Of a stretch of DNA of 64,000 nt, positions 8,665 through 16,145 are shown in pieces. The translations under genes were made by a program, and so were the position numbers. The stretch is from Roseimicrobium gellanilyticum (GTDB lineage Bacteria; Verrucomicrobiota; Verrucomicrobiia; Verrucomicrobiales; Verrucomicrobiaceae). Location of the stretch: positions 372,001 through 436,000 of the forward strand of contig NZ_QNRR01000006.1 of NCBI RefSeq assembly GCF_003315205.1, in the 5' to 3' direction. The notes under the pieces were generated by a model. That model had not been told where the DNA came from. It made no database searches and saw nothing but the letters and a program-made list of their open reading frames with translations. Position 1 is the stretch's first letter; every line of letters begins with the position of its first letter.

Positions 8665-9795
8665 ATGAAACTCACCTTCCGCCTCAAAGGTCTGATGGCT
8701 GCAGCCTCCCTGGCAGTCGTACCGGGCATCATTCTCGCTCCTTCTTCCAGCTACGGCTACGGCGTTGGCGCTCTGGGCGCAGCCACGGCTGACTCCGCCC
8801 GTGGCGGCACAGCGGCGGCCCCGGTGATCGCCATCTCCGGCAGTGCTCCGTCCCAAGCTTCCGTAATTTCAGCCTCGCAAGCTTCTTCCGCCGACACCAC
8901 CGCTGCCGTTGTCGCCTCCACCCAGACCACCAGCACGAGTTCCAGCGCTCCGGTAGCTTCCTCCCGCCGTTCTTCGGGCAGCAGCTCCACGAGTACCCGC
9001 ACCACCAGCAGCTACTCCTCCAAGGAAGTGGTGACCAAGAATCCGGTCGTGGAAACCGCCGCCCCTGCCGGTCCGGAGTTCGCTTTCACCGCGGGCTGGG
9101 ACAGCCAGTACATGTTCAAGGGACTGGACAACGTGCGCGCGAGCAGCTTCGGCGGCCGCGACGAGTCGTCCATCTGGTATGCCAAGTTCTCGGCAGCCTA
9201 TGAAGGCTTCGGCTTCAACCTCGGCTACATCATGGCCGCGGAAGAAAGCGATCCCCGCTTCTCTCCTGTGGAACGCTCGGAGTACTACAGCGAAGTCGTC
9301 GCTGGCGTGAACTACACCGCCTCCATCATCGGTGGCGTATTGGACGGCACCATCGGCTACAACGCCTACTTCTTCCCCGAGGAAGACTTCTGGGGCACCG
9401 GCTACCAGGGTGAGCTCTACGCCCGCCTCGCGCTGGTGAATATTCCCTTCGTGACGCCGAACTTCGTGTACTCCTACTTCCACTCGGAAGAAGAGATCCT
9501 CGAAGGTCACTTCTTCGAGTTCCGCCTCGACAGCTCGATTCCCGTCTATGAAGGCAACGGCTTCAAGGTGGCAGTGAACCCCTACGCCTCCATCTCCTAT
9601 GACCAGGACTACAACGGCGTGGGCGGCGACTGGAACTCGATCGAAACCGGCGTCAAGGTGCCGATTTCCATCGGTGACCACCTGATCGTGGCTCTCTCCG
9701 GCAACTACGGCTGGGACATCGGCGACGACCGCAGCAACTTCGACAAAGGTTTTGATGATTTCTGGGGCGGCGTGTCTGTCACGTATCGCTTCTAA
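8665..9795 (+). CDS. Outer-membrane beta-barrel protein
   Basis: 376 residues. MKLTFRLKGLMAAASLAVVPGIILA is a signal peptide. Residues about 40-135 are Ser/Thr/Ala-rich low-complexity. From about 140 the sequence alternates polar and aromatic residues as in a porin-type barrel, beginning FTAGWDSQYMFKGLDNV, which resembles the opening strand of the TIGR02001-like 'gcw_chp' barrel family, and ending in the outer-membrane insertion signature VSVTYRF with a terminal Phe. It has its own AT-rich leader and terminator (9822), so it is probably monocistronic and well expressed. Substrate unknown. Confidence 0.82.
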   Translation: MKLTFRLKGLMAAASLAVVPGIILAPSSSYGYGVGALGAATADSARGGTAAAPVIAISGSAPSQASVISASQASSADTTAAVVASTQTTSTSSSAPVASSRRSSGSSSTSTRTTSSYSSKEVVTKNPVVETAAPAGPEFAFTAGWDSQYMFKGLDNVRASSFGGRDESSIWYAKFSAAYEGFGFNLGYIMAAEESDPRFSPVERSEYYSEVVAGVNYTASIIGGVLDGTIGYNAYFFPEEDFWGTGYQGELYARLALVNIPFVTPNFVYSYFHSEEEILEGHFFEFRLDSSIPVYEGNGFKVAVNPYASISYDQDYNGVGGDWNSIETGVKVPISIGDHLIVALSGNYGWDIGDDRSNFDKGFDDFWGGVSVTYRF

Positions 9796-9821
9796 AAGAA
9801 CATCCAGATTGATGTGATGAC

Positions 9822-9851
9822 GCGGGCCGGGTTTTCCGGCCCGCCTCTTTT
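9822..9851 (+). terminator. Rho-independent terminator
   Basis: Perfect 9-bp stem GCGGGCCGG (9822-9830) with CCGGCCCGC (9836-9844), loop GTTTT, followed by CTCTTTT. It closes the beta-barrel gene. Confidence 0.88.
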
Positions 9852-9875
9852 GGAGCCATCCACCCATCCATCTCT

Positions 9876-9995
9876 ATGAAATCCGTCCTTGTTGTTCTTA
9901 TTGCCACCCTCCTTGCCGGTTCTCTTGCACCTCTCCACGCCGATGGCGGGAAGAGCGGTGACGACCGCGCTGAACGCCGGAAGAAGACCGACTAA
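9876..9995 (+). CDS. 39-residue secreted basic peptide
   Basis: A short frame from ATG 9876 to TAA 9993-9995. MKSVLVVLIATLLAGSLAPLHA is a well-formed Sec signal peptide with an AxA-like site (LHA-DG). The predicted mature peptide is only 17 residues, DGGKSGDDRAERRKKTD, very polar and with a basic end. It sits just after the barrel terminator and 110 bases before the second kinase, so the two may be co-transcribed. No Shine-Dalgarno is obvious. Short frames can arise by chance, but the good signal sequence supports a real gene. It could be a secreted signal or the residue of an envelope protein; role unknown. Confidence 0.55.
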   Translation: MKSVLVVLIATLLAGSLAPLHADGGKSGDDRAERRKKTD

Positions 9996-10105
9996 GAGCA
10001 GCCAAATTACAATTGCGGCATGGGGCAGCGCCTCATGCCGCATTTTTTTCTTCCCGCGCGGCGAGTTTGGAGCACATTGCACCGGCTACGGCCCAGACTC
10101 CCTCC

Positions 10106-12691
10106 ATGCCCGATCCCAAGAAACCCCTCAATCTGGACGACATTGACTTTGGCGCGACCCTGCGTGGCCATCAAAAGGGCGATCGGGTGTTCGACCGCTT
10201 CCTGTTGGAGAAGCTGCTGGGGCGCGGAGGCATGGGCGTGGTGTGGCTGGGAACGGATGAACGTCTGGGCCGTGAGGTGGCGCTGAAGTTCGCTCCTGAG
10301 GCAGTCCGCTACGATGATGTTGCCGTAGACGAGCTGAAGGAAGAAACAAAAAAGGGGCTCAACCTGGCGCACCCGAACATCGTCAAGATCTACGACTTCC
10401 TCGTGGATGAAACCCATGCCGCCATCAGCATGGAATTCATCGACGGTGAGAACCTTGGAGCGCTACGCACGCGTCAGCCGAACAAGGTGTTCGAGACCCG
10501 CCAGATTGCCCTGTGGGTGGGCCAGTTCCTGGACGCGCTCGACTATGCGCACCGCATCGCCAAGGTCATCCACCGCGACCTGAAGCCTGCGAACCTGATG
10601 ATCGACCGCGAGGGCAACCTGCGCGTGACGGACTTTGGCATTGCCCGAAGCATCTCGGACGCGATGAATCGCGCCACGTTGGGTATTGGGAACTCCACTG
10701 GCACGCTTGCCTACATGTCTCCCCAGCAGGCAGACGGCAAGAAGCCCCACATCACAGATGACCTGTATGCCTTCGGCAGCACCCTATATGAGCTGCTGAC
10801 CGGCAAGCCGCCTTTCTTCTCAGGCAACATCATTTCCCAGCTCCAGCATGATCCGGTTACCAGCCTCACGGAACGCCGTGAGGAATTCGGCATCACCGCG
10901 GGTGAACCGATCCCCATCGAGTGGGAGCAGACGATTCTCGCATGCCTGGAGAAGTCTCCGGAAAATCGTCCTGCCAGTGCTCTGGCAGTCCGTCAGCGGC
11001 TGGGCCTCGCCCCTGCCTGCCAGCCAGAGGTGCCACCGCTTCCCGCGGTGCCCGGTGGATCCGGAGCCGTCGGCGGAGCACCTACGAACTTCAGCCACTC
11101 AGCCGCGCATCTTCCAACGGCGCATGGACCGACGCAAACTTATGTGCGTCCCGGAGCCGGCCTCACGGAGATGAGCCTGCCGAACCGGCCCATCGGTTCC
11201 GGTGCCATCAAAGTAGGCCCCGGCGTCACGCCGGTGCAGCCGCCCACCACGCATGATACCCAGCAACCTGCGACCAAGAAGGGCAGCGGCGGAGTGTTGC
11301 TGGTCGTTGGCTTGCTCGCGGTGTTCTTCATCCTGGCCGTCGTGGGAGGAGGTGGGTGGTGGGCTTGGAATAACACGCCCTACCTCAAGAAGCTCCTCGG
11401 TAAGGAAGTCGCCGTGAATCCCGGCAATCAGGATCCGACGCCAACACCAACTCCCGAACCGCCCCCGACACCACCAGGCCCTGGCCCCGGACCAACGCCT
11501 ACCCCCACACCTCCCGGACCCGGTCCTGCCCCCACGCCGACGCCGCCTGGCCCCGGCCCGACCCCAACACCCACGCCTACTCCGCCTACGAATCAGAAGA
11601 TCCAAGCTCTGATCGACAAGGCAAAAGCTGGCGACACCGTGACGATCCCGGAGGGAATTTACGAGGAGCAGATCAAGTTCAAATCCAGCATCACGCTGAA
11701 GGCCGCTGTGCCGGGCAAGGTGATCATTCAGACAGATGGCCGCTCTGGATCGGTCTTCGCAGCGGAGAATTGCGAGGGAGGAACTGTCAGCGGCTTCGTG
11801 TTCCAACATACCGGTACGGAAGTGACTGAGAAGGTAAACTGGCCCGTGGTCCTGGTGAAAGTCAGCAGCATCGTGATGGATGGCTGTACCATTCAAGCAG
11901 GCCTCGGGAATGGCCTTGAGGTCACCGGCGCGTGCAAGCCGCAGTTCATCAAGTGCATCATCCGGAACAACACCGTCAATGGGGTTGTCTTCGAGAGCGG
12001 TGCATCCGGTGCCCTGACGGAGGCGGATGTGCGCAAGAATGGTGAGAACGGTGCAGACATCCGTTTCACCGGTACCCATCCCACCTTTTCCAAGTGCACC
12101 TTCGCTGAGAATGGCTTCGCGGGAATCGTGGCCAAAGACGGAGGCAGTGTGAGCGTCCTTGATCAGTCCAGATGCCTGAACAACAACGACGCAGGCATTG
12201 CCGTGTCAGGGAAGGACTCGTTCATCAATGTCGTGGGCGCGGAACTGCAGGGCAATGTCATAGGCATTGCCGTCATGGATGGGGGGGCGAAAGCCAAGGT
12301 GCAGGAGTGCATCATCACGGAGAGCCAGCAGGCTGGCATTCAGGTTCAGGCTCCAGGCGCGGGCACCGAACTTCTTAACAATACTGTGCAGGGATCCAAG
12401 ATGGACGGCATTTTGGCCTCAGGCGCTTCCGGCGAGGCCATCACCATTATCGGCAACAAGGTCAAAGGGAACGGAGGAAACGGCATTCTGATCTTCGGCT
12501 CGGGCTTCAAACCCAAGGTCGAGCAGAATGAAGTCAGCACCAATGGCCAGACTGGCATCTACGCCGGGGAGGGCGTTTCCGGCACCGTGAAAGACAACAC
12601 CGTTCGCGGAAATCATCTGGGCAGCATCAAGAATGAGGGTGCCGCCGCAGATATCGTCATCCAGGGGAATCTGGCGGACGAATCCCAGTAA
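10106..12691 (+). CDS. Transmembrane Ser/Thr protein kinase with right-handed beta-helix ectodomain
   Basis: 861 residues from ATG 10106 (MPDPKKPLNLDDIDFG); an in-frame extension to 10013 is possible but not supported. Kinase domain about 30-300: LGRGGMGVVWLG glycine loop, VALKF Lys61, HRDLKPAN (156-163), DFG (176-178). Residues 300-390 form a linker, then one membrane segment (about 396-420) with GGGGWWAW. A Pro/Thr/Gly linker (about 435-495) follows. The extracellular or periplasmic part (about 497-861) has short repeats such as NNTVNGVVFESGAS, ENGFAGIVAKDGGSV and GNGGNGILIFGSG, typical of the NosD/pectate-lyase-like parallel beta-helix. The architecture suggests the helix senses a glycan or wall polymer and passes a signal to the kinase, which is inference. 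Confidence 0.93.
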   Translation: MPDPKKPLNLDDIDFGATLRGHQKGDRVFDRFLLEKLLGRGGMGVVWLGTDERLGREVALKFAPEAVRYDDVAVDELKEETKKGLNLAHPNIVKIYDFLVDETHAAISMEFIDGENLGALRTRQPNKVFETRQIALWVGQFLDALDYAHRIAKVIHRDLKPANLMIDREGNLRVTDFGIARSISDAMNRATLGIGNSTGTLAYMSPQQADGKKPHITDDLYAFGSTLYELLTGKPPFFSGNIISQLQHDPVTSLTERREEFGITAGEPIPIEWEQTILACLEKSPENRPASALAVRQRLGLAPACQPEVPPLPAVPGGSGAVGGAPTNFSHSAAHLPTAHGPTQTYVRPGAGLTEMSLPNRPIGSGAIKVGPGVTPVQPPTTHDTQQPATKKGSGGVLLVVGLLAVFFILAVVGGGGWWAWNNTPYLKKLLGKEVAVNPGNQDPTPTPTPEPPPTPPGPGPGPTPTPTPPGPGPAPTPTPPGPGPTPTPTPTPPTNQKIQALIDKAKAGDTVTIPEGIYEEQIKFKSSITLKAAVPGKVIIQTDGRSGSVFAAENCEGGTVSGFVFQHTGTEVTEKVNWPVVLVKVSSIVMDGCTIQAGLGNGLEVTGACKPQFIKCIIRNNTVNGVVFESGASGALTEADVRKNGENGADIRFTGTHPTFSKCTFAENGFAGIVAKDGGSVSVLDQSRCLNNNDAGIAVSGKDSFINVVGAELQGNVIGIAVMDGGAKAKVQECIITESQQAGIQVQAPGAGTELLNNTVQGSKMDGILASGASGEAITIIGNKVKGNGGNGILIFGSGFKPKVEQNEVSTNGQTGIYAGEGVSGTVKDNTVRGNHLGSIKNEGAAADIVIQGNLADESQ

Positions 12692-12802
12692 CCGCAGCCG
12701 TGCCGATACGGCCATGTGGCTCCTGTCGGCTTGCATTTTCAGCCCTGGACCCTACCTTTTGCCAGAACTTCCCTTCGAATCCTCCACCCCTTCTATCCCA
12801 CC

Positions 12803-13162
12803 ATGAGCCAGCCCAAAATCACCGCCTACCTGAAGACCTACTGTGGATGGAGTGAAGGCGTCCGCGCCATCTTCCGCAAGTACGGACTGGAATGGGAGGA
12901 GAAGGACATCATCAAGAATCCTGCCTTCCGCTGGGAAATGGAACAGAAGAGCGGCCAGCCCCTGAGCCCCTGCGTGGAAGTCAATGGCACCATGCTCGCG
13001 GACATCAGCGGTGAAGAAGTGGAAAAGTGGATGGTCGAAAACAACCTCCTGGTATCCAGCGATACGGCTCCGGACGCTCCCATCAATTCCTCCTGCACCG
13101 ACGAGCAGCACGCCGCCATGGCCCGCGGTTCGGTACCGGGACAGATCAAGTTCATTGCTTGA
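12803..13162 (+). CDS. Glutaredoxin-like protein (CGWS active site)
   Basis: 119 residues from ATG 12803 (MSQPKITAYLKTYCGWSEGV). The beta-alpha start followed by TYCGWS is the glutaredoxin CxxC/CxxS position, here with a single Cys, so a monothiol type. A cis-Pro-like LSPCVEVNG and the ADISGEEVEKWM end correspond to the later glutathione-site region. The C-terminal tail (SSCTDEQHAAMARGSVPGQI) carries another Cys and is unusual for glutaredoxins. Probable role: thiol-disulfide exchange or Fe-S cluster handling in the cytoplasm. The gene converges on the SDR gene at 13283, with a palindromic element between them. Confidence 0.8.
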   Translation: MSQPKITAYLKTYCGWSEGVRAIFRKYGLEWEEKDIIKNPAFRWEMEQKSGQPLSPCVEVNGTMLADISGEEVEKWMVENNLLVSSDTAPDAPINSSCTDEQHAAMARGSVPGQIKFIA

Positions 13163-13165
13163 TGG

Positions 13166-13279
13166 GTGGTCCGCATACTCCGTACGCGGTCATGATGTGA
13201 ACAGGGTTGGTGACGTGAACTGGCGTCGGCGACCCAAAGGTGGAGCAACGCGAACCCGCACACGGAGTGGGCGGACCAC
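13166..13279. repeat. Inverted-repeat element filling a convergent gap
   Basis: 18-base arms GTGGTCCGCATACTCCGT (13166-13183) and ACGGAGTGGGCGGACCAC (13262-13279) are reverse complements except for 2 mismatches, enclosing 78 bases. The element fits almost exactly between the stop codons at 13162 and 13283. It could be a folded bidirectional terminator or a small MITE-like element; no T-run follows either arm. Confidence 0.55.
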
Positions 13280-13282
13280 TTC

Positions 13283-13975
13283 TCACGTCCACCGGTTCAC
13301 CCGGCTGTCGAGCTGGAACACCTGACCTGACGTGTGTGGCAGATCCCGATCGAGGAATGCCACAAACCGCGCGACCGCTTCGCACGTGTTGAAGCGGCGC
13401 AGGGAATGCGCATCGCGGACGTTCTGCTTGATCTCCTCCGACAGATGCGCCGTCATCTTCGTCTCGAGCAGGCCGGGGAGAATGCAATTCACGCGAATAT
13501 TCCGCCCGCCGTACTCCTTCGCCAGCGAGTGCGTGAGCCCAATGATGCCTGCCTTTGCCGCGGCGTAGTTTGCCTGTCCCGCATTCCCCCATCTCGCGGA
13601 ATTGGAACCAATAAAGATGATGTGGCCGCAGCGTTTGCGGGCCATGGTTTTCAACGCAGCTTGGGAGACTTGAAAGGCGCCCTTGAGATTCACATCAAGC
13701 ACCGTGTCGAAGTCCTCCTCCTCCATGTTGGGAAGTCGCCGATCGCGAAGCACGCCAGCGCAGTGTACCACCAGATCAACCGATGGCTGTCCATCAAACC
13801 ATTTTGTGATCGACACGCGGTCAGAGACATCCAGTTCCCTGCGGCCAGGAGCGTGCACGGCATAGGGGTGGGACCGCAGCGCTGTGGTGATTGCCTTTCC
13901 GAGGTCCCCCTCGCCACCTGTGACCAGCGCAATAGGAGGCGGCGATTCCGGGGGACTCGAGGTTGAGGCATCCAT
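13283..13975 (-). CDS. Short-chain dehydrogenase/reductase (FabG-like)
   Basis: 230 residues from ATG 13975 (MDASTSSPPESPPPIALVTGG). It has the SDR signature in order: nucleotide motif TGGEGDLG (TGxxxGxG-like), HCAGVL in place of NNAG, the catalytic Ser in IGSNSARWG, and YAAAKAG (YxxxK). LPGLLETKMT is the usual PG motif. Such enzymes reduce or oxidise carbonyl groups with NAD(P)H; FabG-type 3-oxoacyl carrier protein reductases are the nearest type, but the genes around it give no fatty-acid context. The frame is open to 14089; that longer start would run into the minus-strand terminator at 14051 and was rejected. Confidence 0.85.
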   Translation of the reverse strand: MDASTSSPPESPPPIALVTGGEGDLGKAITTALRSHPYAVHAPGRRELDVSDRVSITKWFDGQPSVDLVVHCAGVLRDRRLPNMEEEDFDTVLDVNLKGAFQVSQAALKTMARKRCGHIIFIGSNSARWGNAGQANYAAAKAGIIGLTHSLAKEYGGRNIRVNCILPGLLETKMTAHLSEEIKQNVRDAHSLRRFNTCEAVARFVAFLDRDLPHTSGQVFQLDSRVNRWT

Positions 13976-14050
13976 GGTGCGAGCGTCTTGCACTTCTCCC
14001 CACTTGCAGGGGCTTCTCAACTGCTTCCTGCCGGGACCTGGCTTCTTGCT

Positions 14051-14088
14051 GCCAAAAGAAAATGGCGGGCTCCCAAGGGAACCCGCCA
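14051..14088 (-). terminator. Rho-independent terminator (minus strand)
   Basis: Stem TGGCGGG (14063-14069) with CCCGCCA (14082-14088), plus an inner TCC/GGA, and a T-rich run on the minus strand (TTTTCTTTTGGC). It serves the STN-domain gene ending at 14120 and separates it from the SDR gene. Confidence 0.75.
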
Positions 14089-14119
14089 CACACTGGATGA
14101 AAACGGCTGGTTCTGAAAC

Positions 14120-14641
14120 TCAGCCTGCGCGATTGCTGAAGAGCACCGCAGAAGTGTCATAGGTAATGCGGGCGCCCGTCACTTCGGCAAGGTAGTTCAG
14201 CACTTCCGTGAGGGGGACCTTGCTCAGGTTCAGCGACACCGTTTTCTGGGCAATTTCAGGGGACTTGATGATGATATTCGGCACCACCTTGTCTCCGGAA
14301 GCCTTCTTGGCGAGAAGACGAAGCGCTTCCACCGCTTCCTCGAGCGATACATCGGCGAAGTCGATCTTCTCGATAATCACTGTGGCGTAGGTGCTGCGCA
14401 GCTTCGTGTTATCCACACCAATCTTCTGCTTGATCTGTGCGAGCATCGCGTTCGTGGGCACGTGATTGGGGTTGCGCTCGGCGACCTTGCTCAGCTTCTC
14501 ACGGGCAATCTCAAACTGGCCTGCTTGGAATGCAGCCTTCCCCTCTTCAAAGAGGACATAGGTATCATCCGCAGCGCGAGCCGGGACGGAAATCAGTGCA
14601 GTACCCAGGACTGCAATCGCGATCATCAGGCAGGTCTTCAT
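14120..14641 (-). CDS. Exported protein with TPR-like and secretin/TonB N-terminal (STN) domain
   Basis: 173 residues from ATG 14641 (MKTCLMIAIAVLGTALISVPARA), a Sec signal peptide cleaved near ARA-AD. Residues 25-70 form a TPR-like pair (LFEEGKAAFQAGQFEIAREKL). The C-terminal half (about 90-165) resembles the STN/secretin short domain: VSLNLSKVPLTEVLNYLAEVTG and then ITYDTSAVLF. STN domains interact with partner proteins in secretins and TonB receptors. Stand-alone STN proteins are common in Verrucomicrobia and Planctomycetes, and their partner is unknown. It is followed by the terminator at 14051, so it is probably the last gene of its unit. Confidence 0.75.
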   Translation of the reverse strand: MKTCLMIAIAVLGTALISVPARAADDTYVLFEEGKAAFQAGQFEIAREKLSKVAERNPNHVPTNAMLAQIKQKIGVDNTKLRSTYATVIIEKIDFADVSLEEAVEALRLLAKKASGDKVVPNIIIKSPEIAQKTVSLNLSKVPLTEVLNYLAEVTGARITYDTSAVLFSNRAG

Positions 14642-14815
14642 GGCAGTGGTGTTGGTAATTTTGACACCAATATTTTGCCCAGAGGTGTGCAGGAAGGTCA
14701 AGCCTAGACGATTCCACGCGGACGCAAAATAAATGGATTGCCTCGCATGCCGTTATGCAGCCCTCAGAAGATAGCCTGTATGGAACGACCTGCGGCCCCG
14801 CGTGCCGCTGCCTGC

Positions 14816-15133
14816 TCAGGAGTACTTCACGTCCTTGCGTGGCTCCATCTCGAAGGTGAGGATCTGGCTTTGATCCACGCTGGATTCAATCACCTCGCGC
14901 ACGTATTTGAAGTAGTGGGGATCATCCTGCGCGATGGCGAGCTTATCCAGGCTCTCCACTTCCACGCTCACGAACCAATGCCAGGGGTCGCTCTCACGGA
15001 TGCGCTTGCCCACATTGAGATGAAGAATTTCACGGATGCGCAACAGGGTGGTGCGCGTGGTCCACATCATCTCCTCAAGCCGCTCCGGCGTGACATCGGG
15101 CTTCAGAGTAAAGAGCGAGACCTGGCAGACCAT
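14816..15133 (-). CDS. Dabb family (stress-responsive alpha-beta barrel) protein
   Basis: 105 residues, starting MVCQVSLFTLKPDVTPERLEEM. The pattern VxLFxLKPDVTPERLEE..., then HWFVSVEVESLDKLAIAQDDPHYFKYVREVI, is typical of the Dabb ferredoxin-like fold (Pfam Dabb, PF07876), where two protomers form a beta barrel; the DPHYxxYxxxV stretch is a family hallmark. Most members have no proven activity. The gene lies 22 bases downstream of nuoA on the same strand and is probably transcribed with it. Confidence 0.82.
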   Translation of the reverse strand: MVCQVSLFTLKPDVTPERLEEMMWTTRTTLLRIREILHLNVGKRIRESDPWHWFVSVEVESLDKLAIAQDDPHYFKYVREVIESSVDQSQILTFEMEPRKDVKYS

Positions 15134-15155
15134 AATTCCCTATTCCAGAGTCGCA

Positions 15156-15530
15156 CTAGGAGCTCCAATCGAGTGCCTTTTTCTTCCAGGCGTAGCCAAA
15201 GGCCACCAGCAGGATGGTCACGAACGACAACGCCCACCAGAAAATGGAGGCGCCATGAGCCACGATGTAGTCCTTGTAAATAATCGCCCAAGGATAAAGG
15301 AAGACGACCTCAATATCGAAGAGCACGAAAAGCATCGCCACAATGTAGAACTTCACGCTGAAGCGGGGCTGAGCTTCACCAAGGGGGAGCATGCCGCATT
15401 CATAGGCGGAGTCCTTCATCTTGTTGCGGCGGGCAGCCTTCCCTGCCAGGACACTGACAAGAAGCGTGGCTCCAGCAAAGCCGGCGGCGATGGCCACCTG
15501 CATAAGGACGGGCAGATAATTCTCCAACAT
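15156..15530 (-). CDS. nuoA: NADH-quinone oxidoreductase subunit A
   Basis: 124 residues from ATG 15530 (MLENYLPVLMQVAIAAGFAG). Three membrane segments (about 5-29, 63-85, 93-113). The loop KMKDSAYECGMLPLGEAQPRFSVKFY contains the NuoA consensus YECG...G...FSVKFYxxAMLFVLFDIEVVFLYPWA. Subunit A of complex I lies at the junction between the membrane arm and the quinone site, and its flexible loop takes part in energy conversion. No other nuo gene is visible in the window: the neighbours are the Dabb gene downstream and, after a terminator, an unrelated hypothetical gene upstream. Confidence 0.94.
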   Translation of the reverse strand: MLENYLPVLMQVAIAAGFAGATLLVSVLAGKAARRNKMKDSAYECGMLPLGEAQPRFSVKFYIVAMLFVLFDIEVVFLYPWAIIYKDYIVAHGASIFWWALSFVTILLVAFGYAWKKKALDWSS

Positions 15531-15587
15531 GGGTCGGGGGATACTAGACGGGAGTCCGGCGGCGTCAAGAAGCAGGGACCAGGCTAC

Positions 15588-15620
15588 AAAAAAGCCGCCC
15601 TGCAATTGGCCAGGGCGGCT
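15588..15620 (-). terminator. Rho-independent terminator (minus strand)
   Basis: Perfect 10-bp stem AGCCGCCCTG (15593-15602) with CAGGGCGGCT (15611-15620), preceded on the plus strand by a run of A, which is a T-run on the minus strand. It follows the hypothetical gene 15665-15997 and separates it from nuoA. Confidence 0.85.
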
Positions 15621-15664
15621 TGGTTAAAAGGTTGAGGATGAGTGATACGGTCGAGTCGGGAAAT

Positions 15665-15997
15665 CTAGCGGGCAGCGGCGGCGGCGGCGGCGGCCGCTTC
15701 CGCGCGGGCGAGGGTGTGCACGCTGGACGCCTGCTCGATCCCCTTCAAACCGCGATAGCTCTTCAGCTTCTTTTCCACAAGACCACGGCTGACCAGATTC
15801 TGGAGCTTCTCATAGGAACGGAGACGCAGCATCTCTTCTCCTCCGCTCACCGCGTTCTTCAGCTTCAGGTTGTCATAAACCAGTCCAAACAGAACGTTGA
15901 ACTCATACACCTTGCCATCCGACAGAACATTCACCAACTCATCTGTCACATGGTCAGGAACCCGACGCGAAAAACGTGTTTTTCTTACGGTAGCCAT
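15665..15997 (-). CDS. Small hypothetical protein with poly-alanine tail
   Basis: 110 residues, starting MATVRKTRFSRRVPDHVTDELV. A basic N-terminus is followed by helices; YEKLQNLVSRGLVEKKLKSYRGLKG looks like a winged-helix recognition/wing segment, so a small DNA-binding protein is possible but not shown. The C-terminus is LARAEAAAAAAAAAR, nine alanines encoded mainly by repeated GCC/GCG codons (15668-15695 on the plus strand). It is preceded by a short AT-rich gap and followed by the terminator at 15588, so it is monocistronic. Confidence 0.7.
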   Translation of the reverse strand: MATVRKTRFSRRVPDHVTDELVNVLSDGKVYEFNVLFGLVYDNLKLKNAVSGGEEMLRLRSYEKLQNLVSRGLVEKKLKSYRGLKGIEQASSVHTLARAEAAAAAAAAAR

Positions 15998-16052
15998 AGA
16001 CGGCTAGTATAGCACGGCGCATAACAATTGGCGAATGAATGTTGCTTCCGGA

Positions 16053-16098
16053 GCCCAAAAACCGGCCAAAATGGCCCATTTTGGCCCGGTTTGAGGGC
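16053..16098 (-). terminator. Strong hairpin, probable terminator
   Basis: A 14-bp stem with one bulged C: AAACCGG-CCAAAAT (16059-16072) pairs with ATTTTGG-CCGGTTT (16078-16092), loop GGCCC, and flanking GCCC/GGGC can add to it. On the minus strand it is followed by TTTTGGGC. It lies just after the gene ending at 16146, which reads on the minus strand. Confidence 0.7.
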
Positions 16099-16145
16099 TT
16101 TTCGAAAGATCCGGGCTTAGATGCCGTACTGAGCTTTCTGCCCTC

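Noticed and set aside
12803-13162. Selenocysteine or dithiol glutaredoxin
   Set aside because: The active site reads CGWS with no in-frame UGA; only one Cys is in the motif, so it is called monothiol.
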